Source: Porticoccus sp950063125 (GTDB taxonomy: Bacteria > Pseudomonadota > Gammaproteobacteria > Pseudomonadales > Porticoccaceae). Taken from it: DNA of 64,000 nucleotides. The notes under the pieces are model-generated. The model was not told where the DNA came from and did no database searches. It saw only the letters and a program-made list of their open reading frames with translations. Each line of letters starts with the position of its first letter. Positions within the stretch are counted from its first letter, which is position 1. Of this stretch, positions 8,237-17,011 are shown in pieces. The DNA is taken from assembly GCF_963973895.1 (NCBI RefSeq), contig NZ_CAXBBF010000001.1; one strand, written 5' to 3'. A program made the position numbers and the translations under genes.

Positions 8237-9829
8237 ATGTCAAACTACACCAAAGAGATTGATGCTGTAGCCAAAGTGCGCAATGCCAACAGCACCTGGA
8301 GCGCCATCAACCCCGAGTCGGCAGCCCGCATGCGTATTCAGAACCGTTTCCGCACTGGTCTGGATATTGCCCGTTACACTGCCAAGATCATGCGTGATGA
8401 TATGGCGGCTTACGATGCCGACAGCTCTCAATACACCCAATCCCTGGGTTGCTGGCATGGCTTTATCGGTCAGCAGAAACTGATCGCCATCAAAAAACAC
8501 CTCAAAACCACCAAGAAACGCTACCTGTACCTGTCAGGCTGGATGGTTGCCGCACTGCGTTCCGAGTTCGGCCCCCTGCCGGATCAGTCAATGCACGAAA
8601 AAACCTCCGTTTCTTCGCTGATCGAAGAGCTTTATACATTTCTTCGCCAGGCCGATGCCCGCGAGCTGGATCAGCTGTTCATGGACCTGGATGCTGCCCG
8701 CGAAGCCGGAGATAAAGCAAAAGAAGCCGACCTGTTAAACCAGATCGAGAATTTCGAGACCCACGTGGTACCGATCGTCGCCGATATCGATGCCGGTTTT
8801 GGCAACCCCGAAGCAACCTACCTGTTGGCGAAGAAGATGATCGAAGCGGGCGCGTGCTGTATCCAGATTGAGAACCAGGTATCCGACGAAAAGCAATGCG
8901 GCCACCAGGACGGTAAAGTCACTGTCCCCCACTCCGACTTCCTGGCCAAAATCAATGCCGTTCGCTACGCGTTCCTGGAACTGGGTGTCGACGACGGTGT
9001 TATCGTTGCACGTACCGACTCCCTCGGCGCTGGCCTGACCAAGCAGATTGCTGTGACCAACGAACCCGGCGACTTGGGTGACCAGTACAACAGCTTCCTC
9101 GATGGTGACTACGTTCAGAGTGCAGAAGATATCCAAAACGGTGATGTAGTCATCAAGGCCAATGGCAAGCTACTCAAACCAAAACGTCTGGCCTCCGGCC
9201 TGTTCCAGTTCCGCAAGGACACCGGTATTGACCGCGTCGTTCTGGACTGTATCACCAGCCTGCAAAACGGCGCCGATTTGCTGTGGATCGAAACCGAAAA
9301 ACCCCACGTTGGCCAGATCGCTGAAATGGTTAACCGGATTCGCGAAGCAGTGCCCAATGCCAAACTGGTCTACAACAACAGTCCTTCCTTCAACTGGACG
9401 TTGAACTTCCGCCAGCAGGTCTTTGATGCCATGCAGGCTGAAGGTAAAGATGTTTCTGCGTATGATCGCGAAAAACTGATGAGCGTAGACTACGATGAAA
9501 CCGAGCTGGCGAAGCTGGCTGACGAGAAAATCCGTACCTTCCAGGCGGATGCGGCCCGTGAAGCGGGTATCTTCCACCACCTGATCACCCTGCCGACCTA
9601 CCACACGGCGGCCCTGTCCACCGACAATCTAGCAAAAGGCTACTTTGCAGATCAGGGAATGCTGGCTTATGTGAAAGGCGTCCAACGTCAGGAAATTCGT
9701 CAGGGCATTGCCTGCGTAAAACACCAGAACATGGCTGGTTCCGATATTGGCGATAACCACAAAGAATATTTTGCTGGTGAGGCCGCTCTCAAGGCCGGCG
9801 GTAAAGACAATACAATGAACCAGTTCTAA
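8237..9829 (+). CDS. aceA: Isocitrate lyase (long form)
   Basis: Splits isocitrate to succinate and glyoxylate, the first step of the glyoxylate shunt. The 530-residue protein belongs to the long subgroup found in Pseudomonas (about 531 residues) rather than the E. coli type (434). The active-site cysteine is Cys221 in the local form KQCGH. ADIDAGFGN near 182-190 and IETEKPH further on are metal and substrate segments. GGAAGGA upstream of the ATG is a good ribosome site. Followed by a strong terminator, so monocistronic. Confidence 0.97.
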   Translation: MSNYTKEIDAVAKVRNANSTWSAINPESAARMRIQNRFRTGLDIARYTAKIMRDDMAAYDADSSQYTQSLGCWHGFIGQQKLIAIKKHLKTTKKRYLYLSGWMVAALRSEFGPLPDQSMHEKTSVSSLIEELYTFLRQADARELDQLFMDLDAAREAGDKAKEADLLNQIENFETHVVPIVADIDAGFGNPEATYLLAKKMIEAGACCIQIENQVSDEKQCGHQDGKVTVPHSDFLAKINAVRYAFLELGVDDGVIVARTDSLGAGLTKQIAVTNEPGDLGDQYNSFLDGDYVQSAEDIQNGDVVIKANGKLLKPKRLASGLFQFRKDTGIDRVVLDCITSLQNGADLLWIETEKPHVGQIAEMVNRIREAVPNAKLVYNNSPSFNWTLNFRQQVFDAMQAEGKDVSAYDREKLMSVDYDETELAKLADEKIRTFQADAAREAGIFHHLITLPTYHTAALSTDNLAKGYFADQGMLAYVKGVQRQEIRQGIACVKHQNMAGSDIGDNHKEYFAGEAALKAGGKDNTMNQF

Positions 9830-9868
9830 GGTTCATTCACCACCTATTCCCCTAAGAGTACAAATTTG

Positions 9869-9895
9869 GGAGCTGCTTCGCAGCTCCTTTTTTTT
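9869..9895 (+). terminator. Intrinsic terminator of aceA
   Basis: Perfect 8-bp arms GGAGCTGC (9869-9876) and GCAGCTCC (9880-9887) with a TTC loop, followed by eight T. Confidence 0.93.
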
Positions 9896-10272
9896 GCCTC
9901 GCTCGTTGTACTGCTGTTTCGGCATTACGCCATGTAACCAGCTCGACACTCTTTACTGAAAGATTCTCGAATGACGGTATGCCTCAATGTTAGAACTTTC
10001 CCTGAATGGATAACATCAACACCTACTGGCATTCGTTTGAGTTAATCACCACAGTCCGTTCAGGGATACAGACGGCCCAGCTTTTTTGAAACAACGTAAA
10101 CAACTTGCTGGATTTTCAAGCGCTTCCTGTCCCTCGCTACAACCAATGAGCGACGATGCCAGCGTTGATGAAATAGAACTTTGCTCTGATTTATTGGCAA
10201 GCCCATGCAGCGGGTTTTAGCCGCTCTTTACAGGAAAATGACTTCCATAAATATAATAAAAACAACGTATTA
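9896..10272. other. Gene-free stretch between aceA and the b561 gene
   Basis: About 380 bases after the aceA terminator. No open frame with family features, tRNA, repeat or clear promoter was found on either strand. Near the right end it becomes AT-rich. It may be the decayed remnant of a gene, but nothing recognisable remains. Confidence 0.5.
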
Positions 10273-10830
10273 TTACTTCCACTTAAACCTTTTTAGAGTT
10301 ATTCGAAGCAAGGTGTTGTCGCGCAAAATATAATGATGGAACAACCCTGCCAGGGCATGAAGCCCTATCAAAAAATACCCTGCACTGCCAACCGTCCCAT
10401 GAACATCTTTAATGGCTTTGGCCAGCGTCTCATTTTCCTGCATCAATGCGGGAAAAGTCGCACCGAAAAAAGGCACAGGCTTACCGCTTCCACTGAGCAC
10501 CAGCCAACCCATCAACGGCATGGCAATCATAAACAGGTATAAAATGGTATGCATTGATCTTCCCACCAGCTCCTGCCAGCGAGGTGGGGCCGGTAAAATC
10601 TCCGGTCTCACTTGTAAAAGTTGGGCAACCAACCGAATCCAGACCAGAATAAAAACAGTCAGTCCCAGCATAAAATGCCAGGTTTTAAAGGCTTCGCGAG
10701 GGTCGCTGCCCTTTGGATAGAGTTCGCGCAATTCAATACAGCTGTAGACCGCGATCAACAACAGTAGCATCAGCCAGTGGAAAGCCACTGACACCAAGCC
10801 ATAGCGCTCTCTGGTATTACGCCAATCCAC
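10273..10830 (-). CDS. Cytochrome b561 family membrane protein
   Basis: A 185-residue, four-helix membrane cytochrome of the CybB/YceJ family, which passes electrons between quinol and other partners in the inner membrane. Helices are near 14-30, 52-72, 94-112 and 145-166. Candidate heme ligands are His18, His52, His144 and His158; the 14-residue spacing of the last pair matches the family. Starts at GTG with GGAG six bases upstream. Stands alone, with rraA upstream on the same strand. Physiological electron partner unknown. Confidence 0.85.
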   Translation of the reverse strand: MDWRNTRERYGLVSVAFHWLMLLLLIAVYSCIELRELYPKGSDPREAFKTWHFMLGLTVFILVWIRLVAQLLQVRPEILPAPPRWQELVGRSMHTILYLFMIAMPLMGWLVLSGSGKPVPFFGATFPALMQENETLAKAIKDVHGTVGSAGYFLIGLHALAGLFHHYILRDNTLLRITLKRFKWK

Positions 10831-10920
10831 GATAACTCCTGATCAAAAACTATTATGCGTTTGAGCTTAACCTACTGCACCAATTGATTTCTGATATGCA
10901 TCAAGCCAAACAGCTTCAAC

Positions 10921-11409
10921 TCACCCCTCTCCAACCAATGGGCTAGGCGATACGATGACGCCATTGTTATCAGCATACACATACTCACCGGGACGAAAGG
11001 TAATACCGCCAAATGTCACCGGCACGTTCAGATCACCAATTCCGCGCTTGTCCGTTTTCAAAGGGATGGCGGCCAGTGCCTGCACACCCAGATCCAGTTC
11101 TGCCAGCGCATCAACATCGCGGACACAACCATAAATAATTAATCCCTCCCAACCATTCCTGACTGCATTTTCGGCAATCATATCGCCCAGCAAGGCGCGC
11201 CTCAGGGAACCACCACCATCGACCACGAGCACCTTTCCATGACCGGGCTTACCGGCACTCTCTTTTACCAGCGAATTGTCCTCGTGACATTTGACGGTGA
11301 CAATTTCACCACCGAACGTGTCCCGCCCACCATAACTGGCCATCATTGGCTCCATTACCTGCACCAGCTCGGGATAATCATCGCAAAGATCAGGGGTTGC
11401 AAAAAACAT
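10921..11409 (-). CDS. rraA: RraA family protein
   Basis: A 162-residue member of the RraA family. E. coli RraA binds RNase E and inhibits it; other members are 4-hydroxy-4-methyl-2-oxoglutarate aldolases. GGRDTFGGEIVTVKC, VLVVDGGGSLRRALLGD and the YGCVRDVD segment match the family along its whole length. The start at 11409 has GGAG seven bases upstream and agrees with the E. coli N-terminus; an in-frame ATG at 11436 would add nine unrelated residues. The family was once misnamed as a menaquinone methyltransferase. Sequence alone cannot separate RNase E control from aldolase activity. Confidence 0.88.
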   Translation of the reverse strand: MFFATPDLCDDYPELVQVMEPMMASYGGRDTFGGEIVTVKCHEDNSLVKESAGKPGHGKVLVVDGGGSLRRALLGDMIAENAVRNGWEGLIIYGCVRDVDALAELDLGVQALAAIPLKTDKRGIGDLNVPVTFGGITFRPGEYVYADNNGVIVSPSPLVGEG

Positions 11410-11718
11410 TATGACTCCAGCCTGTTGTTCATCCAATATTCATTCCCAGCGGCCCGAATTGATCGGAGCGACACCGGCAATCGATACTCTCTCTGCGTGC
11501 ATGTAAACAACCCCGTACATTTGAGACCGGCAAGTTGTCGTCTGGTCTATGAACGCTTATGGGCGCTGAGATTGCCATGATCAGAGAGATCGAGCAATAA
11601 CAGAAATGCCGCGCTTCATGCACAAACCCAGAACAGGCCCTAAAAAGAGTGCTAAAAAAGGGAATAGCAACGTCGAATTAGCCTGAAACATCCCCACTTC
11701 TACCGTAGACTATCGGCC
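11410..11718. other. Divergent intergenic region, rraA / pabB
   Basis: About 310 bases holding the promoters of both genes. No hairpin, repeat or convincing -35/-10 pair was found, and no small coding frame with support. Confidence 0.5.
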
Positions 11719-13101
11719 ATGCCTAACATGGATATCACCGACTTTCCCTACCGCCCCGATGCCGAAGCGCTCTTTGCTACAATACGGGATCTTGATGACC
11801 CCATCTGGATGGACAGTGGCAAGCCTCGCAGCCTCTCCGGTCGGTTTGACATCATTACAGCACAACCGGCCACTGTTCTCGAGACGGTGGGCAAGATCAC
11901 ACGAATCATAACCCCTCAGGCCACCCACGAGTCCCGTGAAGACCCTTTCGCACTGGCACAGCAGCTTCTCGATACCCTTGAACCCATTGATCACGGCTTG
12001 AGCCATTATCCTTTTTTGGGGGGACTGGCCGGCTATTTTGGCTACGACCTTGGCCACCGTATCGAAGCGCTACCGGACCTGCTGGGCAAGGTGGACTCAC
12101 TGCCAGATCTACGACTGGGACTTTATAACTGGGCCCTTGTGCTCAATCACTCATCGAGAAAAGCCTGGCTGATTTTTCGCAACGATTGCCCGGCCAATCT
12201 TCGTGAAACTGTCTCGAAGCGACTCAAACAAGCTGACAGTGGACAAAATCTCCCTGATGGCGCAAGCACAAATCCGTTTGAGCCATCAATGAGCAGAGAG
12301 GCTTACCTGAATGCTGTCAGCCATATCAAGGCGTATATCGGTCAGGGTGATTGCTATCAGGTCAATCTCGCCCGGCATTTTTCGTCAGAATACCAAGGTG
12401 ATAGCTGGCAGCTCTACAGAGCACTACGACGGATACTGCCTTCACCCTACAGTTGCTATTACCAGTTTGGTGAGCGCAATCAGGCCGTATTGAGCTTTTC
12501 CCCCGAGCGGTTTCTGAAGCTCTCTGCAGGGCAGGTGGAAACCAAGCCTATCAAAGGCACTGCCAGGCGGGGCAGAACGGTGGAGGAAGATCAACAAAAT
12601 GCCATTGAGCTGATGAACAGCACCAAAAATCGGGCTGAAAACCTGATGATTGTGGATTTGCTACGCAATGATCTCGGGAAAACCTGTCAGCCAGGCACGA
12701 TTCGGGTGCCAAAGCTCTTTGCGCTTGAAAGCTTTCCCAACGTACATCACCTGGTCAGTACGGTGACCGGCAAGCTCCGTGACGGCGAGTCGCCGCTGTC
12801 ACTGTTGCGAGGGTGTTTCCCCGGAGGCTCTATCACCGGTGCACCAAAAAAACGCGCCATGGAAATCATCGAAACACTGGAAACCTGTCGCCGCTCGGTG
12901 TATTGCGGCAGCATAGGCTATATCAGCAGTACAGGGCGAATGGACACCAACATCGCCATTCGCACGATCCTGGCCGATGGCGACAGACTGCACTGCTGGG
13001 GAGGCGGCGGCATTGTGGCCGACTCAAGCGCCGAGAGTGAATTCCAGGAAATTCTGGACAAGATTCGAGTGCTTATCGAGCCGAATAGCCCCTCAGGATA
13101 G
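11719..13101 (+). CDS. pabB: Aminodeoxychorismate synthase component I
   Basis: Makes 4-amino-4-deoxychorismate from chorismate on the way to p-aminobenzoate and folate. The 460-residue protein has the chorismate-binding domain in its C-terminal half. Lys279 in PIKGT is decisive: anthranilate synthases have PIAGT, while PabB uses this lysine to attack chorismate. NLMIVDLLRND and PGGSITGAPKKRAMEIIE are the other signatures. The start at 11719 has a weak ribosome site; an ATG three codons later is an alternative. It converges with thrH, only 5 bp apart. Confidence 0.94.
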   Translation: MPNMDITDFPYRPDAEALFATIRDLDDPIWMDSGKPRSLSGRFDIITAQPATVLETVGKITRIITPQATHESREDPFALAQQLLDTLEPIDHGLSHYPFLGGLAGYFGYDLGHRIEALPDLLGKVDSLPDLRLGLYNWALVLNHSSRKAWLIFRNDCPANLRETVSKRLKQADSGQNLPDGASTNPFEPSMSREAYLNAVSHIKAYIGQGDCYQVNLARHFSSEYQGDSWQLYRALRRILPSPYSCYYQFGERNQAVLSFSPERFLKLSAGQVETKPIKGTARRGRTVEEDQQNAIELMNSTKNRAENLMIVDLLRNDLGKTCQPGTIRVPKLFALESFPNVHHLVSTVTGKLRDGESPLSLLRGCFPGGSITGAPKKRAMEIIETLETCRRSVYCGSIGYISSTGRMDTNIAIRTILADGDRLHCWGGGGIVADSSAESEFQEILDKIRVLIEPNSPSG

Positions 13102-13106
13102 ATCGC

Positions 13107-13724
13107 CTACAAGCTGAGATCCCGGACACTGGCCCTGATAAATTCCTGTTTGAGCGCCTCAAATGTATGGACAGCCGGAAATTGCGGGAATTGCTCAATA
13201 ACATTCTGAGGTGCATGAAACAGGATACCGGCATCGGCCTCTGCCAGCATGGTCGTATCGTTATAGGAATCACCGGCAGCAATAGTCCGGTAGTACATGC
13301 TTTTAAAGCCGACTATCGCCTGGCGCTTCGGGTTGGCCTGCCGCAAGTGGTAATTAACCACCCGGCCGTCCTGGTCTGTTTCAAGTTTGTGACAAAGCAG
13401 CGCGGGAAATCCCAACTGACGCATCAACGGCTGGGCAAACTCATAAAAAGTGTCGGAGAGAATCACCACCTGAAAGCGTTCACGCAGCCAGTCAACAAAC
13501 TCCTTCGCGCCCTCGAGAGGCGACAGCGTAGCTATCACCTCCTGAATCTCGTTAAGCCCCAGGCCGTGCCGGTCGAGAATATCCAATCGATAACGCATCA
13601 GCACATCATAATCCGGTTCATCCCGGGTTGTTCGCTTAAGCGCTTCAATACCGGTTTTCTCGGCAAAGGCAATCCATATTTCAGGAATCAGTACGCCTTC
13701 AAGATCCAAACAAGCGATTTCCAC
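13107..13724 (-). CDS. thrH: Bifunctional phosphoserine phosphatase / homoserine phosphotransferase
   Basis: A HAD-superfamily protein closely resembling Pseudomonas ThrH, which dephosphorylates phosphoserine and can pass the phosphate to homoserine. At 205 residues it has the same length. The N-terminal motif is LDLEGV (Asp7, Glu9), with Glu where most HADs have the second Asp, as in ThrH. VILSDTFYEF supplies motif II, and AAGDSYNDTTML supplies motif IV. Start is a GTG with AAGGGTGG upstream; an ATG 11 codons earlier would add sequence absent from relatives. Divergent from cysH. Confidence 0.92.
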   Translation of the reverse strand: MEIACLDLEGVLIPEIWIAFAEKTGIEALKRTTRDEPDYDVLMRYRLDILDRHGLGLNEIQEVIATLSPLEGAKEFVDWLRERFQVVILSDTFYEFAQPLMRQLGFPALLCHKLETDQDGRVVNYHLRQANPKRQAIVGFKSMYYRTIAAGDSYNDTTMLAEADAGILFHAPQNVIEQFPQFPAVHTFEALKQEFIRASVRDLSL

Positions 13725-13895
13725 AAAGCCACCCTTAATCGTACGACACCAAAACAAGACCGCGCCACTCTAACGATTTCAGGGATATTGCGCAATAAAG
13801 TTGCGAGGCTTTTGATAGCTCCACAGGCAGGGAAAACACCCTTTTTACAGATTTTTAATAGCCATATCGATGAAGGTTATAGTTTCTGATTATTT

Positions 13896-13922
13896 TTGCT
13901 TTAGTGGTGGCTTTGGTATGAT
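13896..13922 (+). promoter_or_regulatory. Candidate cysH promoter
   Basis: TTGCTT at 13896-13901 and TATGAT at 13917-13922 are separated by 15 bases, slightly short. The position, about 55 bases before cysH, suits a CysB-activated promoter. Weak by itself. Confidence 0.35.
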
Positions 13923-13975
13923 GCGCGACTTTGAGGACAACCCCTCTAACTTATTGAGAATATTGAGTAACTCCC

Positions 13976-14707
13976 ATGACTGCAAACCTTCTGAACACTC
14001 TTGATCTCGATCGGGAATTATCCGATCAGTCTCCCCAGGAGATTATTGCCTACGCCCTTGAGCAATTTGACAATATTGCCATCTCATTTAGTGGTGCAGA
14101 GGATGTTGTACTGATTGATATGGCGCACAGGATAAACCCGGAGAAAGTACAGGTCTTTTCCCTCGACACAGGTCGCCTGCATGCCGAAACCTATCGCTTT
14201 ATCGAAAAGGTCCGTGAGCATTATGGTATTCAGATCGACGTGGTATTTCCCGACGCCTACGCCGTCAATAATATGGTGCGGGAGAAAGGCCTTTTCAGTT
14301 TTTACCGCGACGGCCACAAAGAGTGCTGTAGTATCCGTAAGATTGGTCCCCTACGCCGTAAATTGCTGACTGTAGACGCCTGGGTAACCGGTCAGCGTCG
14401 CGACCAGAGCCCCGGCACCCGCACAGCTATCCCTGTGATTCAGGACGACAAGGCCTTTGCCCGACCCGATGCCACCCTGACCAAGTTCAACCCGCTGGCC
14501 AACTGGTCATCAAATCAGGTGTGGGAATATATTCGCTCCAATAACGTGCCCTATAACGAATTACATGACCGGGGCTATATCAGTATTGGCTGCGAACCCT
14601 GTACACGTGCCACCGGCCCCGGCCAACATGAGCGCGAAGGCCGCTGGTGGTGGGAAGAAGCCACGATGAAGGAATGCGGGCTGCACTCCGTCAATACGCA
14701 AAAATAA
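13976..14707 (+). CDS. cysH: APS reductase (4Fe-4S, assimilatory)
   Basis: Reduces adenylyl sulfate to sulfite in cysteine synthesis. The 243-residue protein carries Cys117-Cys118 (ECCSIRK) and Cys206-x2-Cys209 (GCEPCT), the four ligands of the [4Fe-4S] cluster of APS reductases. PAPS reductases of the E. coli type lack them. Cys234 in KECGLH is the catalytic cysteine that forms the thiosulfonate. SFSGAEDVVL near 37-46 is the nucleotide P-loop. A thioredoxin-like gene follows after 14 bases and cysB is nearby, consistent with a sulfur-assimilation cluster. Confidence 0.95.
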   Translation: MTANLLNTLDLDRELSDQSPQEIIAYALEQFDNIAISFSGAEDVVLIDMAHRINPEKVQVFSLDTGRLHAETYRFIEKVREHYGIQIDVVFPDAYAVNNMVREKGLFSFYRDGHKECCSIRKIGPLRRKLLTVDAWVTGQRRDQSPGTRTAIPVIQDDKAFARPDATLTKFNPLANWSSNQVWEYIRSNNVPYNELHDRGYISIGCEPCTRATGPGQHEREGRWWWEEATMKECGLHSVNTQK

Positions 14708-14721
14708 ACCGGGAAAGACAC

Positions 14722-15057
14722 ATGAAAATCACGCTCGTCAAAAAGATTAAGCTGGACGGCAGCCTCTGCAGAAAGTGCGAAGACGTGCAGCAAAAAATGG
14801 AAGCAGCTGACCAGATGCCTCTAATAGACGAGGTTTTGCTGGCTGATGAGCGGGACGCCAGCTCACCGGGGATGGTGCTGGCGAGACGTTACAATGTGGA
14901 GCAGGCGCCCTTCTTTGTGGTTGAACGGGAAGGCCTGCAACCGGAAATTTACACCGTCTATTTCAAGTTCGTTAAAGAAGTACTTAACCAGAAAACCCGC
15001 GAAGAGGACGAGCTAAAGGAAATTCTCAACGATAACCCCGACCTCGATTTTCTATAA
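14722..15057 (+). CDS. Small thioredoxin-fold protein with CRKC motif
   Basis: A 111-residue protein with the active-site pattern Cys16-Arg-Lys-Cys19 near the end of a first beta strand, and a cis-proline-like QAPFFVV at 61-67, so a thioredoxin fold is likely. The acidic C-terminus (EEDELKEIL...) is unlike classical thioredoxin. The start at 14722 has GGGAAAG upstream, and the gene begins 14 bases after cysH. As I recall, Pseudomonas also keeps an uncharacterised small gene between cysH and cysB. APS reductase needs thioredoxin to regenerate its cysteine, so a dedicated reductant is plausible but unproven. No signal peptide, hence cytoplasmic. Confidence 0.78.
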   Translation: MKITLVKKIKLDGSLCRKCEDVQQKMEAADQMPLIDEVLLADERDASSPGMVLARRYNVEQAPFFVVEREGLQPEIYTVYFKFVKEVLNQKTREEDELKEILNDNPDLDFL

Positions 15058-15128
15058 GGTTCCTGAAGAAGTTTCCTAGTGCACTATTGTCCAACCCCTG
15101 GGATGGGCTTGATGGCAAATCAAATAGA

Positions 15129-16103
15129 CTAAAGTTCTGGCAGTTCTAGCGCACTAAAAAACTTTTCCAGATCGTCCCTCGCATGAATGGCACTGGCTTC
15201 ATTGATTCTGTCCCGGGTCAGATGGGGGGCGAACAACTCGATAAAATCATACATATATCCCCGCAGATACGTGCCTCGCCGAAAACCGATGCTGGTGATA
15301 CTGGGCTTGAACAGATGAGATGCATCCAATGCCACCAGATCACTGTCCTTGACCGGGTCGTAGGCCATGTGCGCAACAATGCCAATACCCAGACCCAATC
15401 GCACATAAGTCTTAATCACATCAGAGTCTGTGGCGGTGAATACCACTTTTGGAATAAGCCCCCGGTCATTGAAGGCCTCATCAAGACGCGAACGTCCGGT
15501 AAAGCCAAACACATAGGTGACCAGTGGATAAGTCGACACCTCCTCCAGCGTCAGCTTTGAAACCTGGGCCAACGGATGATCCCTGGGCACCAGAATACAG
15601 CGATTCCAGCGGTAACAGGGCATCATCAACAGATCGTGAAATAACTCCAGCGCCTCAGTGGCAATCGCGAAATCCACTGAGCCATCTACAGCCTGCTCGG
15701 AGATCTGCATCGGTGTACCCTGATGCATATGCAATGAAACCTCAGGATATTTATCAATAAAAGCTTCAATAACCGGTGGCAGCGCATAACGTGCCTGGGT
15801 ATGGGTTGTCGCAATAGTAAGGCTGCCACGCCTGGGGTCATTATGCTCCTGAGCCAATTGTTTGATGCTATCGACTTTCCGCAAAATATCGCCAGCTACC
15901 CGAAGAATCTCATCACCCGCCGGGGTGACACGGGTCAGGTGTTTGCCGCTCCGCGAAAAAATCTCCACACCAAGCTCATCTTCAAGAAGTCGTATCTGTT
16001 TGCTAATACCCGGCTGTGAGGTGTAAAGACTCTGCGCTGTAGCGGAAACATTCAATTCGTGGTGTGCCACTTCCCAGATATATCGAAGCTGCTGTAATTT
16101 CAT
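15129..16103 (-). CDS. cysB: CysB, LysR-type activator of sulfur assimilation
   Basis: The 324-residue regulator activates cys genes in response to N-acetylserine. The whole protein is recognisably CysB: MKLQQLRYIWEVAHHELNVS at the start, a helix-turn-helix with SQPGISKQIRLLEDELG, and effector-domain segments TTHTQARYALPPVI and YVFGFTGRSRLDEAF, where sulfate or acetylserine-binding residues lie. Length equals E. coli CysB (324). It converges with the thioredoxin-like gene and is divergent from a TauE-type permease. Confidence 0.95.
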   Translation of the reverse strand: MKLQQLRYIWEVAHHELNVSATAQSLYTSQPGISKQIRLLEDELGVEIFSRSGKHLTRVTPAGDEILRVAGDILRKVDSIKQLAQEHNDPRRGSLTIATTHTQARYALPPVIEAFIDKYPEVSLHMHQGTPMQISEQAVDGSVDFAIATEALELFHDLLMMPCYRWNRCILVPRDHPLAQVSKLTLEEVSTYPLVTYVFGFTGRSRLDEAFNDRGLIPKVVFTATDSDVIKTYVRLGLGIGIVAHMAYDPVKDSDLVALDASHLFKPSITSIGFRRGTYLRGYMYDFIELFAPHLTRDRINEASAIHARDDLEKFFSALELPEL

Positions 16104-16217
16104 TCACCCACCCAGATAGACAACAATGATATAAAAATATAAAAAATTATTCCTTTGAAGAATAGGTATAAATTGCTAGAGTTTCCAGGTTATTTTGAGG
16201 ATGCAAGTGGATTAATT

Positions 16218-17006
16218 GTGCTGGATTTACTGCTGTACATTGTATCCGGTGCTTTTGTGGGTTTAGTCGTCGGACTCACCGGTGTCGGTGGCGGGTCCTT
16301 GATGACACCAATGCTGATTATGTTCGGCATCCCCTACAATGTCGCTATTGGCACTGACCTCCTCTATGCCGCCATCACAAAGGCCAGTGGTGTTGTGGCC
16401 CACACCAGGCAGAAAAGTATTCAGTGGCGACTGGTTGCTTACCTCGCTGCTGGCAGCATACCCGCATCCCTTATTACATCCCAGCTCCTCTATCACGTGT
16501 TTACAGATGCAGAAGAATATCGGGAAATCCTGACGACCAGTCTCGGTATCATGCTGATAATTACCGCCGCCGTGATTTTACTGAAACGCTTTCTTCGCAA
16601 TGCTTCCGATCGACCACACGGCGCCGTAGGTGCTTTTTTTCAACTACACGCCACGAAGGTAACCTTTGTCTCCGGCATTTTTCTGGGGATCTTTGTCACA
16701 CTCTCATCAGTGGGCGCGGGCGCGTTTTGTGCGGCGCTTCTGATGGTCCTCTACCCTCGCCTACCGGCACTGCATGTGGTCGGGACTGACATTGCCCACG
16801 CAGTACCACTAACGCTTATTGCTGGACTCGGTCATTTATTCTTGCTGGGCAATGTCGATTTGGTGCTGCTTGGATCACTGTTGATAGGATCACTGCCAGC
16901 CATCCACGTTGGCACCCGACTGGCAGCCCGGCTCCCAAGCCGGGTATTGCAACCGATTTTAGCCTGTCTGTTGCTCGGCATGGGCATCAAATTCGCCCTG
17001 TTCTAA
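16218..17006 (+). CDS. TauE/SafE family sulfite/anion permease
   Basis: A membrane protein of about 262 residues with around eight hydrophobic helices. The first helix holds GLVVGLTGVGGGSLMTP, the glycine-rich signature of the TauE/SafE (DUF81) family, and a second half-repeat begins near VSGIFLGIFVTLSSVGAGA. Family members move sulfite, sulfonates or other anions across the inner membrane. Start set at a GTG just before the first helix; in-frame TTG codons at 16155 and 16173 are alternatives. Being divergent from cysB suggests sulfate or sulfite transport under CysB control; the substrate is inferred from context only. Confidence 0.8.
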   Translation: MLDLLLYIVSGAFVGLVVGLTGVGGGSLMTPMLIMFGIPYNVAIGTDLLYAAITKASGVVAHTRQKSIQWRLVAYLAAGSIPASLITSQLLYHVFTDAEEYREILTTSLGIMLIITAAVILLKRFLRNASDRPHGAVGAFFQLHATKVTFVSGIFLGIFVTLSSVGAGAFCAALLMVLYPRLPALHVVGTDIAHAVPLTLIAGLGHLFLLGNVDLVLLGSLLIGSLPAIHVGTRLAARLPSRVLQPILACLLLGMGIKFALF

Positions 17007-17011
17007 ACTGC

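Noticed and set aside
11719..13101. Anthranilate synthase component I (TrpE)
   Set aside because: PIKGT with Lys279 rather than PIAGT, and no trp genes nearby; this is PabB.
13976..14707. PAPS reductase of the E. coli type
   Set aside because: Four cluster cysteines (117, 118, 206, 209) mark an APS reductase.
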